From: Sphingomonas_O antarctica
GTDB taxonomy: Bacteria > Pseudomonadota > Alphaproteobacteria > Sphingomonadales > Sphingomonadaceae
Reading direction: 5' to 3'
DNA length: 64,000 nt
NCBI RefSeq assembly: GCF_965137005.1
Contig: NZ_CBCRXM010000015.1
Location: 23,802 to 87,801, forward strand
The position numbers were made by a program, and so were the translations under genes. How positions within the stretch are numbered: the first letter of the stretch is position 1; every line of letters starts with the position of its first letter. This document shows positions 35,068 through 42,905 of the stretch, piece by piece. The notes below the pieces were generated by a model that saw only the letters and a program-made list of their open reading frames with translations, had not been told where the DNA came from and made no database searches.

Positions 35068-35505
35068 CTAAGCAACAGCCGCGATCGCGGCTCGTACAAT
35101 CATGGTTGCGAGCGCGAGCCATGAAAGCATGTAAAGCGTCGCCCTGACGCTAACGATGTTCATCGTAGCTTGTACGATCGAGTGCAGGACGCGGCATGCC
35201 AAAAACAGCCACGCGCACAAGGCATGCAGGGGATCTGCCAGTCCAACGACGACGATGGCGAGCGAGATCGCATAAAAAATTGTCGGGGTTTCAAACAGGT
35301 GGCGGAAATTATCCGCGATCCGCGTGACGGTCGAAGGCAATCGCGACCGCAGGACGTCTGTATGCGCCGCGTCCTGAAGCGTTAAACCTTCGGCCTTCAT
35401 AGCTGGCAGGCGCGCCACGGACATCCACAGCATCATTGCAAGCGTCAAAACGCCCATGCCGAAAATGGCACCAATCATGGAATGCGCAGCGGAGTTCAAC
35501 GGCAT
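35068..35505 (-). CDS. MAPEG-family membrane protein
   Basis: 145-aa integral membrane protein of the MAPEG fold (membrane-associated proteins in eicosanoid and glutathione metabolism) with four helices. Blocks typical of the family are the loop 'RIADNFRHLFETPTIFYAI' with the N-x-x-x-L-F-E-x-P pattern, and the third helix 'HALCAWLFLACRVLHSIVQA' with the Arg. Family members bind glutathione and lipophilic electrophiles in the membrane, often for detoxification. The ATG at 35505 has AAAGGAC upstream. It diverges from the XRE/AHL-type regulator, and a 17-bp palindrome sits between the two. Confidence 0.82.
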   Translation of the reverse strand: MPLNSAAHSMIGAIFGMGVLTLAMMLWMSVARLPAMKAEGLTLQDAAHTDVLRSRLPSTVTRIADNFRHLFETPTIFYAISLAIVVVGLADPLHALCAWLFLACRVLHSIVQATMNIVSVRATLYMLSWLALATMIVRAAIAAVA

Positions 35506-35637
35506 TGCTGTTTGTCCTTTGCACGCACCTCTGGGCATCTCTGGTCGCCCGGGACGACGGCGATGCAATACTGCCGTGAGCTTCCCAAATCACCCATCTG
35601 CATCGAAATTTACTGGCATGAGGCAGCGAATTGGTCG

Positions 35638-35654
35638 ATTACCTACGAGGTAAT
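35638..35654. promoter_or_regulatory. 17-bp palindromic operator, site 1
   Basis: ATTACCT-ACG-AGGTAAT is a perfect inverted repeat of 7-bp arms with a 3-base centre. It lies in the 231-base divergent region, 133 bases upstream of the MAPEG start and 83 bases upstream of the XRE/AHL-type regulator start. The same arms, with centre CGG and the same left flank GGTCG, occur at 41507-41523. Confidence 0.7.
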
Positions 35655-35736
35655 AAACGGCGATCTGGAACCATCGCGTTCTGGGCGTCCGTAACAATCT
35701 GGACGGGGTCAGGCCCGTCACGAATGAACGAGGACC

Positions 35737-36507
35737 ATGACAGCTACGTCATCCAGTTTCGGCGGCCTGCTTCGGCACCACCGCTGCGAGCGCGGGCTGA
35801 GCCAGTTCGAATTGGCGGCTGCAGCCACCGTTTCTACGCGCCATCTCAGTTTTCTGGAGACCGGTCGGGCGAGGCCGAGTGAAGCGATGGTTGCGAGGCT
35901 TGCGTCAGCGCTGGGGCTTACACCGAACGGTAGCGATCACCTCCGTATCGCGGCCGGCTTTTACGCTCGAGATGCCCGGGGTGGACGCGAGATCGGCGAC
36001 CGGATTTTCGAGAGCGCGCTAATGATGGAGAATGCCGCGACCCCGGTGGCGATCGTGGATGCAGGACACGATGTTTTACCCGAACTAGGTGTCGCTCATT
36101 TTTTCTTCGGCACACTAATAGATAGCGCAAAGCCGCAATTCGACTGGGCAAATTTCGGTGCGTTCCCGGCGGCATGGCTGCAGAGCTACGATCGCGAACG
36201 CTACGCTATGACCGATCCGCTGCTGGCCGCTACGCGGATCCGACGTGACAGCTTCTTCTGGGAAGATGTGATCGACCGACGCGCGCTGACCCGGTCGGCC
36301 CGCGACATGTTCGACAGCGTCGCGGCTCGCGGTATTTTCTCCGGGTTCGTACTATCCCAGCGGCGCGAGGGATTGATCCGGATCGTGTCGATGATGGGCT
36401 CGCGATTGGACGCCCGCGATCAGGTCACTCGAGTAGGGCTAGAGATCATGGGGTCTCGCATGCTCGCCGGTCTCGATCGGCTGGAAGCGCTGCTGCCGAG
36501 CGGCTAG
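35737..36507 (+). CDS. XRE helix-turn-helix fused to LuxR-type autoinducer-binding domain
   Basis: 256-aa regulator with an unusual order. Residues 8-62 are a Cro/C1-type helix-turn-helix (GLSQFELAAAATVSTRHLSF, then LETGRARPS). From about residue 91 the protein aligns along its length with the acyl-homoserine-lactone-binding domain of LuxR/TraR: Trp147, Tyr151, Asp160-Pro161, Trp175 and Gly203 have exactly the spacing of TraR Trp57, Tyr61, Asp70-Val/Pro71, Trp85 and Gly113. No GerE-type helix-turn-helix follows; the protein ends at 256. Residues 64-110 could also be read as the start of an MmyB-like ligand domain, the main alternative. No luxI-type synthase gene is in the window, so it would be an orphan receptor. 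It overlaps the convergent monooxygenase-like gene by 4 bases. Confidence 0.85.
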   Translation: MTATSSSFGGLLRHHRCERGLSQFELAAAATVSTRHLSFLETGRARPSEAMVARLASALGLTPNGSDHLRIAAGFYARDARGGREIGDRIFESALMMENAATPVAIVDAGHDVLPELGVAHFFFGTLIDSAKPQFDWANFGAFPAAWLQSYDRERYAMTDPLLAATRIRRDSFFWEDVIDRRALTRSARDMFDSVAARGIFSGFVLSQRREGLIRIVSMMGSRLDARDQVTRVGLEIMGSRMLAGLDRLEALLPSG

Positions 36508-37037
36508 TGTTTAACGGACGGACTGATCCAGTTTCCGACAAGTCGCGTAAGATTGGGCATGGCCAGGTAGGTCATCGCCGCAACCATGACCGCGCTCGTG
36601 ATCCCGGTGCGCGCGAGATTGGGTAGACCGGACAGGGCTGTTGCGCTCAGCCGAGATATCACGCTGATAAGCGGCCAAATAGCGACCCAGGTGAGCAAAG
36701 CCATGCGGTGGCGAGACGGTGGCGGAGCTGCAGACGGCAGATCGAACCAAGCTTCCAAGCCGGTCAGCTCGCGACGCTCCGCCGATGTAGCGAGCGCCTC
36801 CACGATCGAAGCGCCTTCGCGGCGTTCGGGCGAGACCTCCCAGTCTCGCAGGCTCTGCTCGTCTGCAAAGGTATAGACGATATGATACTGCCTGCCCTCC
36901 GCCAGTGCCGGACCGCGCAAAATCTGGGTCGATATTCGTCCGGAAAACGATGCAGCGGCCGCGACCAATTGACCCAAGGCACTTTCAAATTCTGCGATGT
37001 CTTTTAGACGCACCAGTCGTGTCTGGACGATGGTCAC
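36504..37037 (-). CDS. antibiotic-biosynthesis-monooxygenase-like membrane protein
   Basis: 177-aa protein. The N-terminal 95 residues form a ferredoxin-like ABM domain (VTIVQTRLVRLKDIAEFESA, then 'FSGRISTQILRG', YHIVYTFADEQSLRDWEVS). Two hydrophobic segments follow (ALLTWVAIWPLISVISRL and GITSAVMVAAMTYLAMPNL). This ABM-plus-two-helices layout is known from small quinol-oxygenase-like membrane proteins of unknown substrate. The GTG at 37037 lies only 15 bases from the IS630 end; before the insertion the start lay just 20-odd bases after the SMP-30 stop, so it was the distal gene of the DoxX-YciI-hydrolase-SMP-30 operon. It appears intact, but its transcription now must cross or start in the IS. 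Confidence 0.75.
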   Translation of the reverse strand: MTIVQTRLVRLKDIAEFESALGQLVAAAASFSGRISTQILRGPALAEGRQYHIVYTFADEQSLRDWEVSPERREGASIVEALATSAERRELTGLEAWFDLPSAAPPPSRHRMALLTWVAIWPLISVISRLSATALSGLPNLARTGITSAVMVAAMTYLAMPNLTRLVGNWISPSVKH

Positions 37038-37048
37038 CGCGGAGCTTG

Positions 37049-38128
37049 CTAGTGGATTGATTCCAACGTTTGGTGCCCACGTCTGACGGCGGCGATGATC
37101 TCGTCGGGATCGGCCTTCCAGACGAACGGGCGCGGCTCCTGATTGTGCTCGGTTATGAAGCGGTTGATGGCGGCCTGCAGGTCGACGACGGAGTGGAAGA
37201 CGCCATTCTTCAGGCGTCGGCGGGTCAGCTTGGCGAAGAAGCCCTCGACCGCATTGAGCCAAGAGCAGGATGTTGGCACGAAGTGGAAGGTCCAGCGCGG
37301 ATGCCTGGCCAGCCAGGCACGGACCTTGGGCTGCTTATGCGTAGCGTAGTTGTCGAGGATGACGTGGACGGCCTTGTCGGCGGGCATTTCTGCCTCGATG
37401 GCATTGAGGAAGCGGATGAACTCCTGATGCCGGTGCCGCTGCATATTGCGGCCGATCACCGAGCCATCGAGCACGTTGAGCGCGGCGAACAGCGTCGTCG
37501 TGCCGTTGCGCTTGTAGTCGTGCGTCAGCGTGGCCCCTCGGCCGCGCTTCAGCGGCAGTCCCGGCTGGGTACGATCCAGCGCCTGGATCTGGCTCTTCTC
37601 ATCCACTGACAGGACGATGGCGTGGTCGGGCGGCGAGACATAGAGCCCGACTACGTCATGGAGCTTCTCGGCAAACGCTTTATCGTTCGACAGCTTGAAG
37701 CTGCGCCAACGATGCGGGGCAAGCCCGTGGTCGTGCCAGATCTTCACGACCGAGGAAGCAGCGATGCCGATCGCCTTCGCCATCGCGCGAACGGTCCAGT
37801 GCGTCGCCTCGTGATCGGGTGATTCCAGCGTCAGCGCGACAACTTTGTCGACGAGCACGGGATCAAGCGGTGCCGTGCCCGGCGGTCGGGTCTTGTCGCG
37901 CAACAGGCCGTCCACGCCCTCCGCCATGAACCGCTCCTGCCATCGCCACACACAGGTCTTCGACTTGCCCGTCGCCGCCATGATGGCGACGGTACCAACA
38001 CCATCGCCCGTCAGCAGAATGATCTTCGCGCGCCAAACGTGCTTCTGCGGCGAACCTCGCGCCGCGACGATCGCCTCAAGCCGCTCCCTGTCCGATGTCG
38101 TGACTTCGATCTTGATCCCTGTGCGCAT
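37049..38128 (-). CDS. IS630-family transposase
   Basis: 359-aa DDE transposase. An N-terminal helix-turn-helix region (VGTVAIMAATGKSKTCVWRW) is followed by the catalytic core: LSVDEKSQIQALDRTQP with the first Asp, VILDNYATHKQPKVRAWL with the second Asp, and SCSWLNAVEGFFAKLTRRRL with the final Glu (DDE). All catalytic residues are intact. The TAG stop is completed by the flanking TA target duplication: the codon occupies 37049-37051, outside the inverted repeat that ends at 37052. An alternative GTG start lies at 38143. Confidence 0.93.
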   Translation of the reverse strand: MRTGIKIEVTTSDRERLEAIVAARGSPQKHVWRAKIILLTGDGVGTVAIMAATGKSKTCVWRWQERFMAEGVDGLLRDKTRPPGTAPLDPVLVDKVVALTLESPDHEATHWTVRAMAKAIGIAASSVVKIWHDHGLAPHRWRSFKLSNDKAFAEKLHDVVGLYVSPPDHAIVLSVDEKSQIQALDRTQPGLPLKRGRGATLTHDYKRNGTTTLFAALNVLDGSVIGRNMQRHRHQEFIRFLNAIEAEMPADKAVHVILDNYATHKQPKVRAWLARHPRWTFHFVPTSCSWLNAVEGFFAKLTRRRLKNGVFHSVVDLQAAINRFITEHNQEPRPFVWKADPDEIIAAVRRGHQTLESIH

Positions 38129-38197
38129 CCCAAACGGTCGCACGCCGCAGCCCCCAAGGGAATCCCCGCATGGACTCGTCCGTCTCGTTCAATCCAC
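37052..38197 (-). mobile_element. IS630-family element
   Basis: 1146-bp element with terminal inverted repeats starting GTGGATTGA at both ends (37052-37060 and the complement at 38189-38197) and flanked by a duplicated TA (37050-37051 and 38198-38199), the IS630/mariner target rule. It carries one transposase gene. Removing the element and one TA restores a short ordinary gap between the SMP-30 stop and the ABM-like start, so the insertion looks recent and exact. Confidence 0.93.
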
Positions 38198-38201
38198 TAG
38201 G

Positions 38202-39134
38202 TCAGGCACCGGCAAGCGGGGCGCCCGGCTCACCTACTTCCAACCGCACTAGTTTCGCGTCCTGCAGTACGCCTTCATGTGGACGATATAATCCGCCATT
38301 GGTCGTCACGTATAGCGCCATAGCGTCGGCGGGCGTGCGGCCGAACGCACAGGCGGTGCTCCCGACCATCCCTTGGTCGGGGCCTGCCACCGTCGAGCGC
38401 ATTCTGTCCGCATCGAGGCGAACAAGCGTCTGCGCGGGATGCGTCGCCACATAGAGCGCACCCGAGGCGGCAAACGCAAAATCGTCGGCACGCAAATTGT
38501 TCGCGACGATCTCGAGTTCGCCGGCCCCGCCACCGGCGCCGATCGCCGCGCGATACAGCAGGTTGGCATCGGTTACGGATATATATGCGAAGCCACCGCT
38601 GATCTTGATGCCATTAGCACCTGGTGTCTGCGGATCACCAGGCTTGAACCGATCGTCGGCCAACCACGACCGGTACGACGGCACCATCACGTCGATTGCG
38701 AGCACGCGGCCGGTGACGCTTTCGCATACCAGCAACGTGCGGCCGTCTTCGAGCAGCGCACAGCCATTCATGAAGAAGGCGTCGGGGACGCTCACCCAGT
38801 CGCTTAGAGTGCCTCGCTGATCGATCCGCCAGACGAACCCTGGTGCCGTGCCTACCGTGCCACCGGTCGCCCACAGAATTCCGTCGGTGCCGAACGCGAG
38901 GCCCGACACCGGGGCCGGCGTTTCGACGAACGGGGCACATTCCCCCGTGACTGGGTCGTAGCGATCGATCCGGCTGTGTGAGTGCAGACTTATATAGATT
39001 GCACCGCTCGCGTCGATCGCGAGATTTTCCGCAAAGGCGCCGACCGGCCATTGCGCAACGACGGTGTGCGCAATGGGATTCCAAGCGCCGCCGTCATGCC
39101 CGGGAAACAGCTCCGGCGCGGACAATTCCTTCAT
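38202..39134 (-). CDS. SMP-30/gluconolactonase-like protein
   Basis: 310-aa six-bladed beta-propeller protein of the SMP-30/gluconolaconase/LRE family. Repeated blade motifs are visible, such as ENLAIDASGAIYISLHSHSR, GLAFGTDGILWATGG, ADDFAFAASGALYVATH and MALYVTTNGGLY. The acidic and Asn metal ligands expected at the propeller centre are plausible (Glu in FAENLA, Asn in 'PGANGIK'). Lactonase or esterase activity is likely; the substrate is unknown. No signal peptide. The ATG at 39134 has a GTAGGAGCG site. Being a lactonase-type enzyme next to an AHL-type receptor, lactone turnover is an attractive but unproved idea. Confidence 0.82.
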   Translation of the reverse strand: MKELSAPELFPGHDGGAWNPIAHTVVAQWPVGAFAENLAIDASGAIYISLHSHSRIDRYDPVTGECAPFVETPAPVSGLAFGTDGILWATGGTVGTAPGFVWRIDQRGTLSDWVSVPDAFFMNGCALLEDGRTLLVCESVTGRVLAIDVMVPSYRSWLADDRFKPGDPQTPGANGIKISGGFAYISVTDANLLYRAAIGAGGGAGELEIVANNLRADDFAFAASGALYVATHPAQTLVRLDADRMRSTVAGPDQGMVGSTACAFGRTPADAMALYVTTNGGLYRPHEGVLQDAKLVRLEVGEPGAPLAGA

Positions 39135-39254
39135 GATACGATCGCTCCTACGGTAATCTACGAGACAAACCGCCTGCAGCCATTCTAAACTTGTCAGGCG
39201 CGTGCTCGACAATGCCCGTGCGCGCGGCCGAGCCGCAAACTTGTCTTGCGACCA

Positions 39255-40226
39255 CTAATTCATGAATCCCGGCGCCGTGACCGGTTTCGCGTCGTCCAGA
39301 AACGGCGTTGCCAGCTCGGAGATCAGATGGCCTTGCGCCATCATTCCGAGGTGCGACGTGGCCGGTAGAACAGCGAGGCGCGCGCGCGGGGCGTTAGGCA
39401 GGAACCCCTGCGCGGCTGCCTTCCTGTCGCCACCGCCGCGCAACAGGAACAACTTCAACGCGTGGTCGAGCCGTACACCGTCCGCATCGCCGATGAAGAT
39501 CATCGTCTTGGCGCTAATGGAACGCACCGCCGCGTCGGGCTGGTCATAGCCGCCGGCCTCTTGACCGCGGATCTCGGCCACGAGCTTGGGAAACGCGTCC
39601 GGGGTCGGCGACAGCCGCCGGTAAGCCGCCTCCAGCGGCCCGCCCGCGAACGCCTCGGGCGTCATCTGAGCCATGCCGCCCAGCACCTCTGGATACCAGC
39701 CAGCCCTCTCGGAAACGCCCGACAGAACCACTTGTTTGCCCACCTTGGCGGGATAGCGCACGGCCATGACGATCGCGGTGACACCGCCCATCGAATAGCC
39801 CAGAACGTCGGCGGTTGGAACCTTCAGCGCGTCGAGGACGCCCGCGGCATCGGCCGCCATCTGGTCGTAAGTAAAGGGGCCGGGCAGGTTACCTGTGCGC
39901 CCATGCCCGCGGGCGTCGAACGCTATGATGGGACGGCTTGGGGCGAATGCCTTGATGATCGGTGCCATCGCCTCTGACGACATGAACGAGCCGTGCAGGA
40001 CGAGCAGCGGCGTCTTACCAGCGTCGAGCCTCCCGAACACTTGGTAGTAGAAGCGCGCACCGGCTACGTTTACATAGCCAGTTTTGGCCGGTCGGACCTC
40101 GTCGGCGCTAGCGTCGGCAGCTTCGTGCCGCTGGGCGGCGGGCTGACCACAACCGGTGAGCGCCGCGGCCGCAAAGCTTGCCGCGATCCCGCCGCGGACT
40201 AGTCCGCCCTTTAGTGCTGCCATCAT
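39255..40226 (-). CDS. alpha/beta hydrolase, putative lipoprotein
   Basis: 323-aa alpha/beta-fold hydrolase. A lipoprotein signal (hydrophobic SFAAAALTGCG with lipobox LTGC at about residue 23-26) anchors it to a membrane. The core has the oxyanion strand LLVLHGSFMSSE, the Asp/Arg/Gly block AFDARGHGRTGN, the nucleophile elbow LGYSMGGVTAI, the acid in IFIGDADGVR and the His in LPATSHLGMM, so the Ser-Asp-His triad is complete. The ATG at 40226 overlaps the YciI-like stop (ATGA). It could hydrolyse esters or lactones. Confidence 0.87.
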   Translation of the reverse strand: MMAALKGGLVRGGIAASFAAAALTGCGQPAAQRHEAADASADEVRPAKTGYVNVAGARFYYQVFGRLDAGKTPLLVLHGSFMSSEAMAPIIKAFAPSRPIIAFDARGHGRTGNLPGPFTYDQMAADAAGVLDALKVPTADVLGYSMGGVTAIVMAVRYPAKVGKQVVLSGVSERAGWYPEVLGGMAQMTPEAFAGGPLEAAYRRLSPTPDAFPKLVAEIRGQEAGGYDQPDAAVRSISAKTMIFIGDADGVRLDHALKLFLLRGGGDRKAAAQGFLPNAPRARLAVLPATSHLGMMAQGHLISELATPFLDDAKPVTAPGFMN

Positions 40227-40585
40227 CAGAGTTCGTCCTCGATCGGCCGGATTTCGATCTCGCTTGGCCCTTGCATCGGGTTGGGGCAGCGCCTGACCCA
40301 ATCGACCGCCTCCGCCATGTCGGCGACGTCCCAAAGCCAGAAGCCCGCGACTAGCTCGCTAGGGTTGGAAAAGGGACCGTCACGCACGGCGCGATCCGCG
40401 CCGTCGAAGGCAACTCGCTTGCCGTGTGAAGACGGCTTGAGGCCTCCCGCCATACGCAGCACCCCGGCCTTGCGCAGTTCGTCGTTGAACCTCTCCATTT
40501 CGGCCAGCGCGGCCCTCGACTCAGGCGTCGAAACGAATCCAGCTTCACTCTCCTTGGTGGCCTTTACGAAAACCATCACCTGCAT
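40226..40585 (-). CDS. YciI-like protein (DGPF type), copy 2
   Basis: 119-aa paralogue of the protein at 17631-17999, with the same signature RDGPFSNPSELVAGFWLWDV and CPNPMQGPSEIEIRP. It lies between the DoxX-like gene (71 bases upstream) and the hydrolase (4-base overlap), repeating the DoxX-like/YciI-like pairing of the first cluster. Function unknown; the family fold is a ferredoxin-like dimer with a conserved His/Asp-type pocket. Confidence 0.87.
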   Translation of the reverse strand: MQVMVFVKATKESEAGFVSTPESRAALAEMERFNDELRKAGVLRMAGGLKPSSHGKRVAFDGADRAVRDGPFSNPSELVAGFWLWDVADMAEAVDWVRRCPNPMQGPSEIEIRPIEDEL

Positions 40586-40656
40586 ATCTCAACTCCCGAT
40601 TAGGCGGAGGCACGGCAACCGCGACACGCTTCAAGTCACGCCGGATGCAACCGCAG

Positions 40657-41472
40657 CTAGGACAATTTCATCGAGTTCGACCGTCTCAATCTGGCTCGTG
40701 AGGCTTGCGCGTCGGCGCCCGGCTGCTCCTTGTCCCGTGCTTGTGGGGCAGCTGCGGTCGCGAGCGCTGCCCCTGCGATCGACAGCGCGATGAAAACCCC
40801 TGTCCATTGGGCGTGGCTATCCGGAGCGGACAGCGCTCCTGGTATATGCAGCAAGAGCACGAACGACCCACACATTGCCGACAGAGCGAGAGCGGCTACC
40901 CGCGACTGGATCCCGCTCGCCAGCGACAAGCCGGCAAGCAGGTGACCAGCCCCCGTTGCATACGCCCATCCCACCGGCCCCGGGATCCATTTAGGGATCA
41001 TGCCCGCAGTGAAGTCGATATAGACGAAGTGGCTCAGACCGAAGACGATAGCGCAGACTCCCAGCGCAACCCGCGCGGCGAGCAATGTCGTTCGGGAATG
41101 CCACGCTTCGCCCACGACCGCGAACGCGCCCGCCGCCAGAGCGCCGATCTCAGCAACGCCTAGCCACATCGCAACGTTGGTAGGCGCAGCGACCGCGCGG
41201 GGAAGTTGAAGGATGAGTGTCCACAGCGCGAAATAAATCGCCAACACGACCGCAGCCCTTGGCCTGATCCGCGTCGGCCACAGAAACACGCCGGCGCCGA
41301 TCAGGAAAACCGCACTGATAATCGCGATGGGTTTGTAGAACGGAAGGTTTGTTGGAACCGGCTGCCACTGCAGCGCGAAGTCCCGGAAGACCAGGCCGAC
41401 AAGCCCGAGACCGATGCTACCGATCGAAAGGGGGACGAACAGCCGGTTGGCTCGGGTAGAGGAAAGAACCAT
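40657..41472 (-). CDS. DoxX-like membrane protein, copy 2
   Basis: 271-aa membrane protein with about eight helices, paralogous to 18516-19295. Shared blocks are FRDFALQWQPVP, GVAEIGALAAGAFAVV, FGLSHFVYIDFTAGMIP, WAYATGAGHLLAGLSLASGI and ALSAMCGSFVLLLHIPG. A basic tail of about 30 residues ends the protein. It heads an operon DoxX-like, YciI-like, hydrolase, SMP-30, ABM-like. The palindrome at 41507-41523 lies 35 bases before its start, in the right place for direct control. Confidence 0.83.
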   Translation of the reverse strand: MVLSSTRANRLFVPLSIGSIGLGLVGLVFRDFALQWQPVPTNLPFYKPIAIISAVFLIGAGVFLWPTRIRPRAAVVLAIYFALWTLILQLPRAVAAPTNVAMWLGVAEIGALAAGAFAVVGEAWHSRTTLLAARVALGVCAIVFGLSHFVYIDFTAGMIPKWIPGPVGWAYATGAGHLLAGLSLASGIQSRVAALALSAMCGSFVLLLHIPGALSAPDSHAQWTGVFIALSIAGAALATAAAPQARDKEQPGADAQASRARLRRSNSMKLS

Positions 41473-41506
41473 GTCGCAAGAATGGCATGCTGGACAGAGT
41501 CGGTCG

Positions 41507-41523
41507 ATTACCTCGGAGGTAAT
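41507..41523. promoter_or_regulatory. 17-bp palindromic operator, site 2
   Basis: ATTACCT-CGG-AGGTAAT, the same perfect arms as at 35638-35654 with the same flank GGTCG on the left. It lies 35 bases upstream of the DoxX-like operon start, close to where -10/-35 elements should be, so bound protein would be expected to affect initiation. Confidence 0.7.
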
Positions 41524-41623
41524 TCGTCTTACCCAGCATCAGCGAACGCGCGCGAGCCGATTGAGCACAGTTGCGTCCTCGATCTATCGCCGCGGTGCGC
41601 AAGGTGGCACGACGGCACATGGA

Positions 41624-41995
41624 TCACCCGTAGATGCTGTCAGCACCGGTCAAGGCGGCGGCGGCAAGCAAAAGGAAGCCGCCCGGGTGCGGACGTCGAA
41701 GCGAGATGAGATTGCCGATCCCCGATGCCGCATAAATCAAAGCGCTGGCGACGCTTAGCTGCAGGTTGCCTCCATGAAACCGCGCTGCCAGGATGGCGAC
41801 GCCCAAGACCGCCCAGACAAGCGAGGGTAAATGAAATAGCACACGAGTGACGTCCCTCGTCGCGCGTGACCTCATCGGGCCGACAGGTTCTTGGGCGAAT
41901 AATGGGCGCAGGACGTTCTTTTCGCTGAGATACGAATGTCCGACTGCCGTGAACAAGCCGATAGCAGCGACCGCTGCGGCGAGCCAGATCGTCAT
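41624..41995 (-). CDS. small membrane protein, divergent family member
   Basis: 123-aa protein with four predicted helices. The opening helix ends AVGHSYLSEKNVLRPLF and the last loop is RRPHPGGFLLLAAA, positions that correspond to IHGSLL..P and RHPGW in the copies at 24807-25202 and 43971-44354, so I place it as a distant member of the same family. Function unknown. GGGGCCGAATGA precedes the ATG at 41995. Confidence 0.65.
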   Translation of the reverse strand: MTIWLAAAVAAIGLFTAVGHSYLSEKNVLRPLFAQEPVGPMRSRATRDVTRVLFHLPSLVWAVLGVAILAARFHGGNLQLSVASALIYAASGIGNLISLRRPHPGGFLLLAAAALTGADSIYG

Positions 41996-42308
41996 TCATT
42001 CGGCCCCATCATATTGATCTGCTTTCAGGCGCAGGACGCGCCAACCACTTACGCATCGAAATAATTTCACATTATCGCGGTATTTGGAACAACCCTTTTC
42101 TGTAAACCGGCTCATCTGTGCGGACTTGGCTAATATTCTATACATTGTGCTAGCGAAGCAAGGTGTCCGCGGTCTTGGCGGTTTCGGATATGAGCGTCGG
42201 ATCGAGCGGGTCACCCTGGGACCCATCCGGAGTAAACACGGCTGTCCAACGGCAACGAAGAGGTCCAGGAGCTGGTAGTTGCCGCGCCGGCGACTGAAGA
42301 TATTGAGG

Positions 42309-42905
42309 TTACACATCAGATGTCGGTGCTCGTTTGCGCCGCCGAAACTCCGCCACCTTGGCGTTGTTGCCGCAGGCAGACATCGAGCACCAGCGGCGAT
42401 CCCCCGATCGAGAGGTATCAACAAAGAAGATCGTGCAACTCGCTGACTGGCACTGATGTACGTGCGCGGCCTCTGAGCTACCGAAGAGCTGAATTGCCTG
42501 TCTCGCCAAATATGACAACACTTCTGTGACCGAGCCCTCCAGCGCCACACTGCCGTCCTCGCTCAGCACCGGCACCGCAGCGGGAGCAGCAGCGATTTGG
42601 TTGAGCGCGTTGCGGGCATCGGCGTCGAACCCCGAGCCCGCCACGCCCCCGGCAATCGCGAATATCGCTTCCCGCAAGGCGTGAGCTGTAGCTAAGTCCG
42701 CGTCGGTCACGCCGGGGGATGTTGGTACGAGTCCTGCCGACACTAGCCAGCGGTCGAGGTCTCCAGGCGCGACCAGCAACTCTCGCGGCGTAGGCTTGAG
42801 TCTGGCCTGTAGCGTTGATGCCAGGTCGAGGGAGGCGCTCCCTCCTCGAAAGCGAAAGCCGTCCCTGTCTTGGGGTCGAGAACTTACAGCACGATCTTTT
42901 GTCAT
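42309..42905 (-). CDS. CGNR zinc-finger (ABATE-type) regulator
   Basis: 198-aa protein with the N-terminal ABATE-like domain (GFRFRGGSASLDLASTL, ELLVAPGDLDRWLVSAG, ATAHALREAIFAI) and the C-terminal CGNR zinc finger: CQSASCTIFFVDTSRSGDRR, then WCSMSACGNNAKVAEFRRR, in which four Cys bind zinc and CGNR/CGNN closes the motif. Members are stress-type transcription factors, frequently divergent to the gene they control, here the lipocalin-like gene. The intergenic repeat TGTAACC/GGTTACA is the likely operator. The ATG at 42905 is chosen; a TTG 17 codons upstream is possible. Confidence 0.85.
   Translation of the reverse strand: MTKDRAVSSRPQDRDGFRFRGGSASLDLASTLQARLKPTPRELLVAPGDLDRWLVSAGLVPTSPGVTDADLATAHALREAIFAIAGGVAGSGFDADARNALNQIAAAPAAVPVLSEDGSVALEGSVTEVLSYLARQAIQLFGSSEAAHVHQCQSASCTIFFVDTSRSGDRRWCSMSACGNNAKVAEFRRRKRAPTSDV

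Noticed and set aside
34883..35071. 62-codon plus-strand open frame upstream of the integrase
   Set aside because: No ribosome site, no recognisable protein, and located where the integrase promoter is expected.
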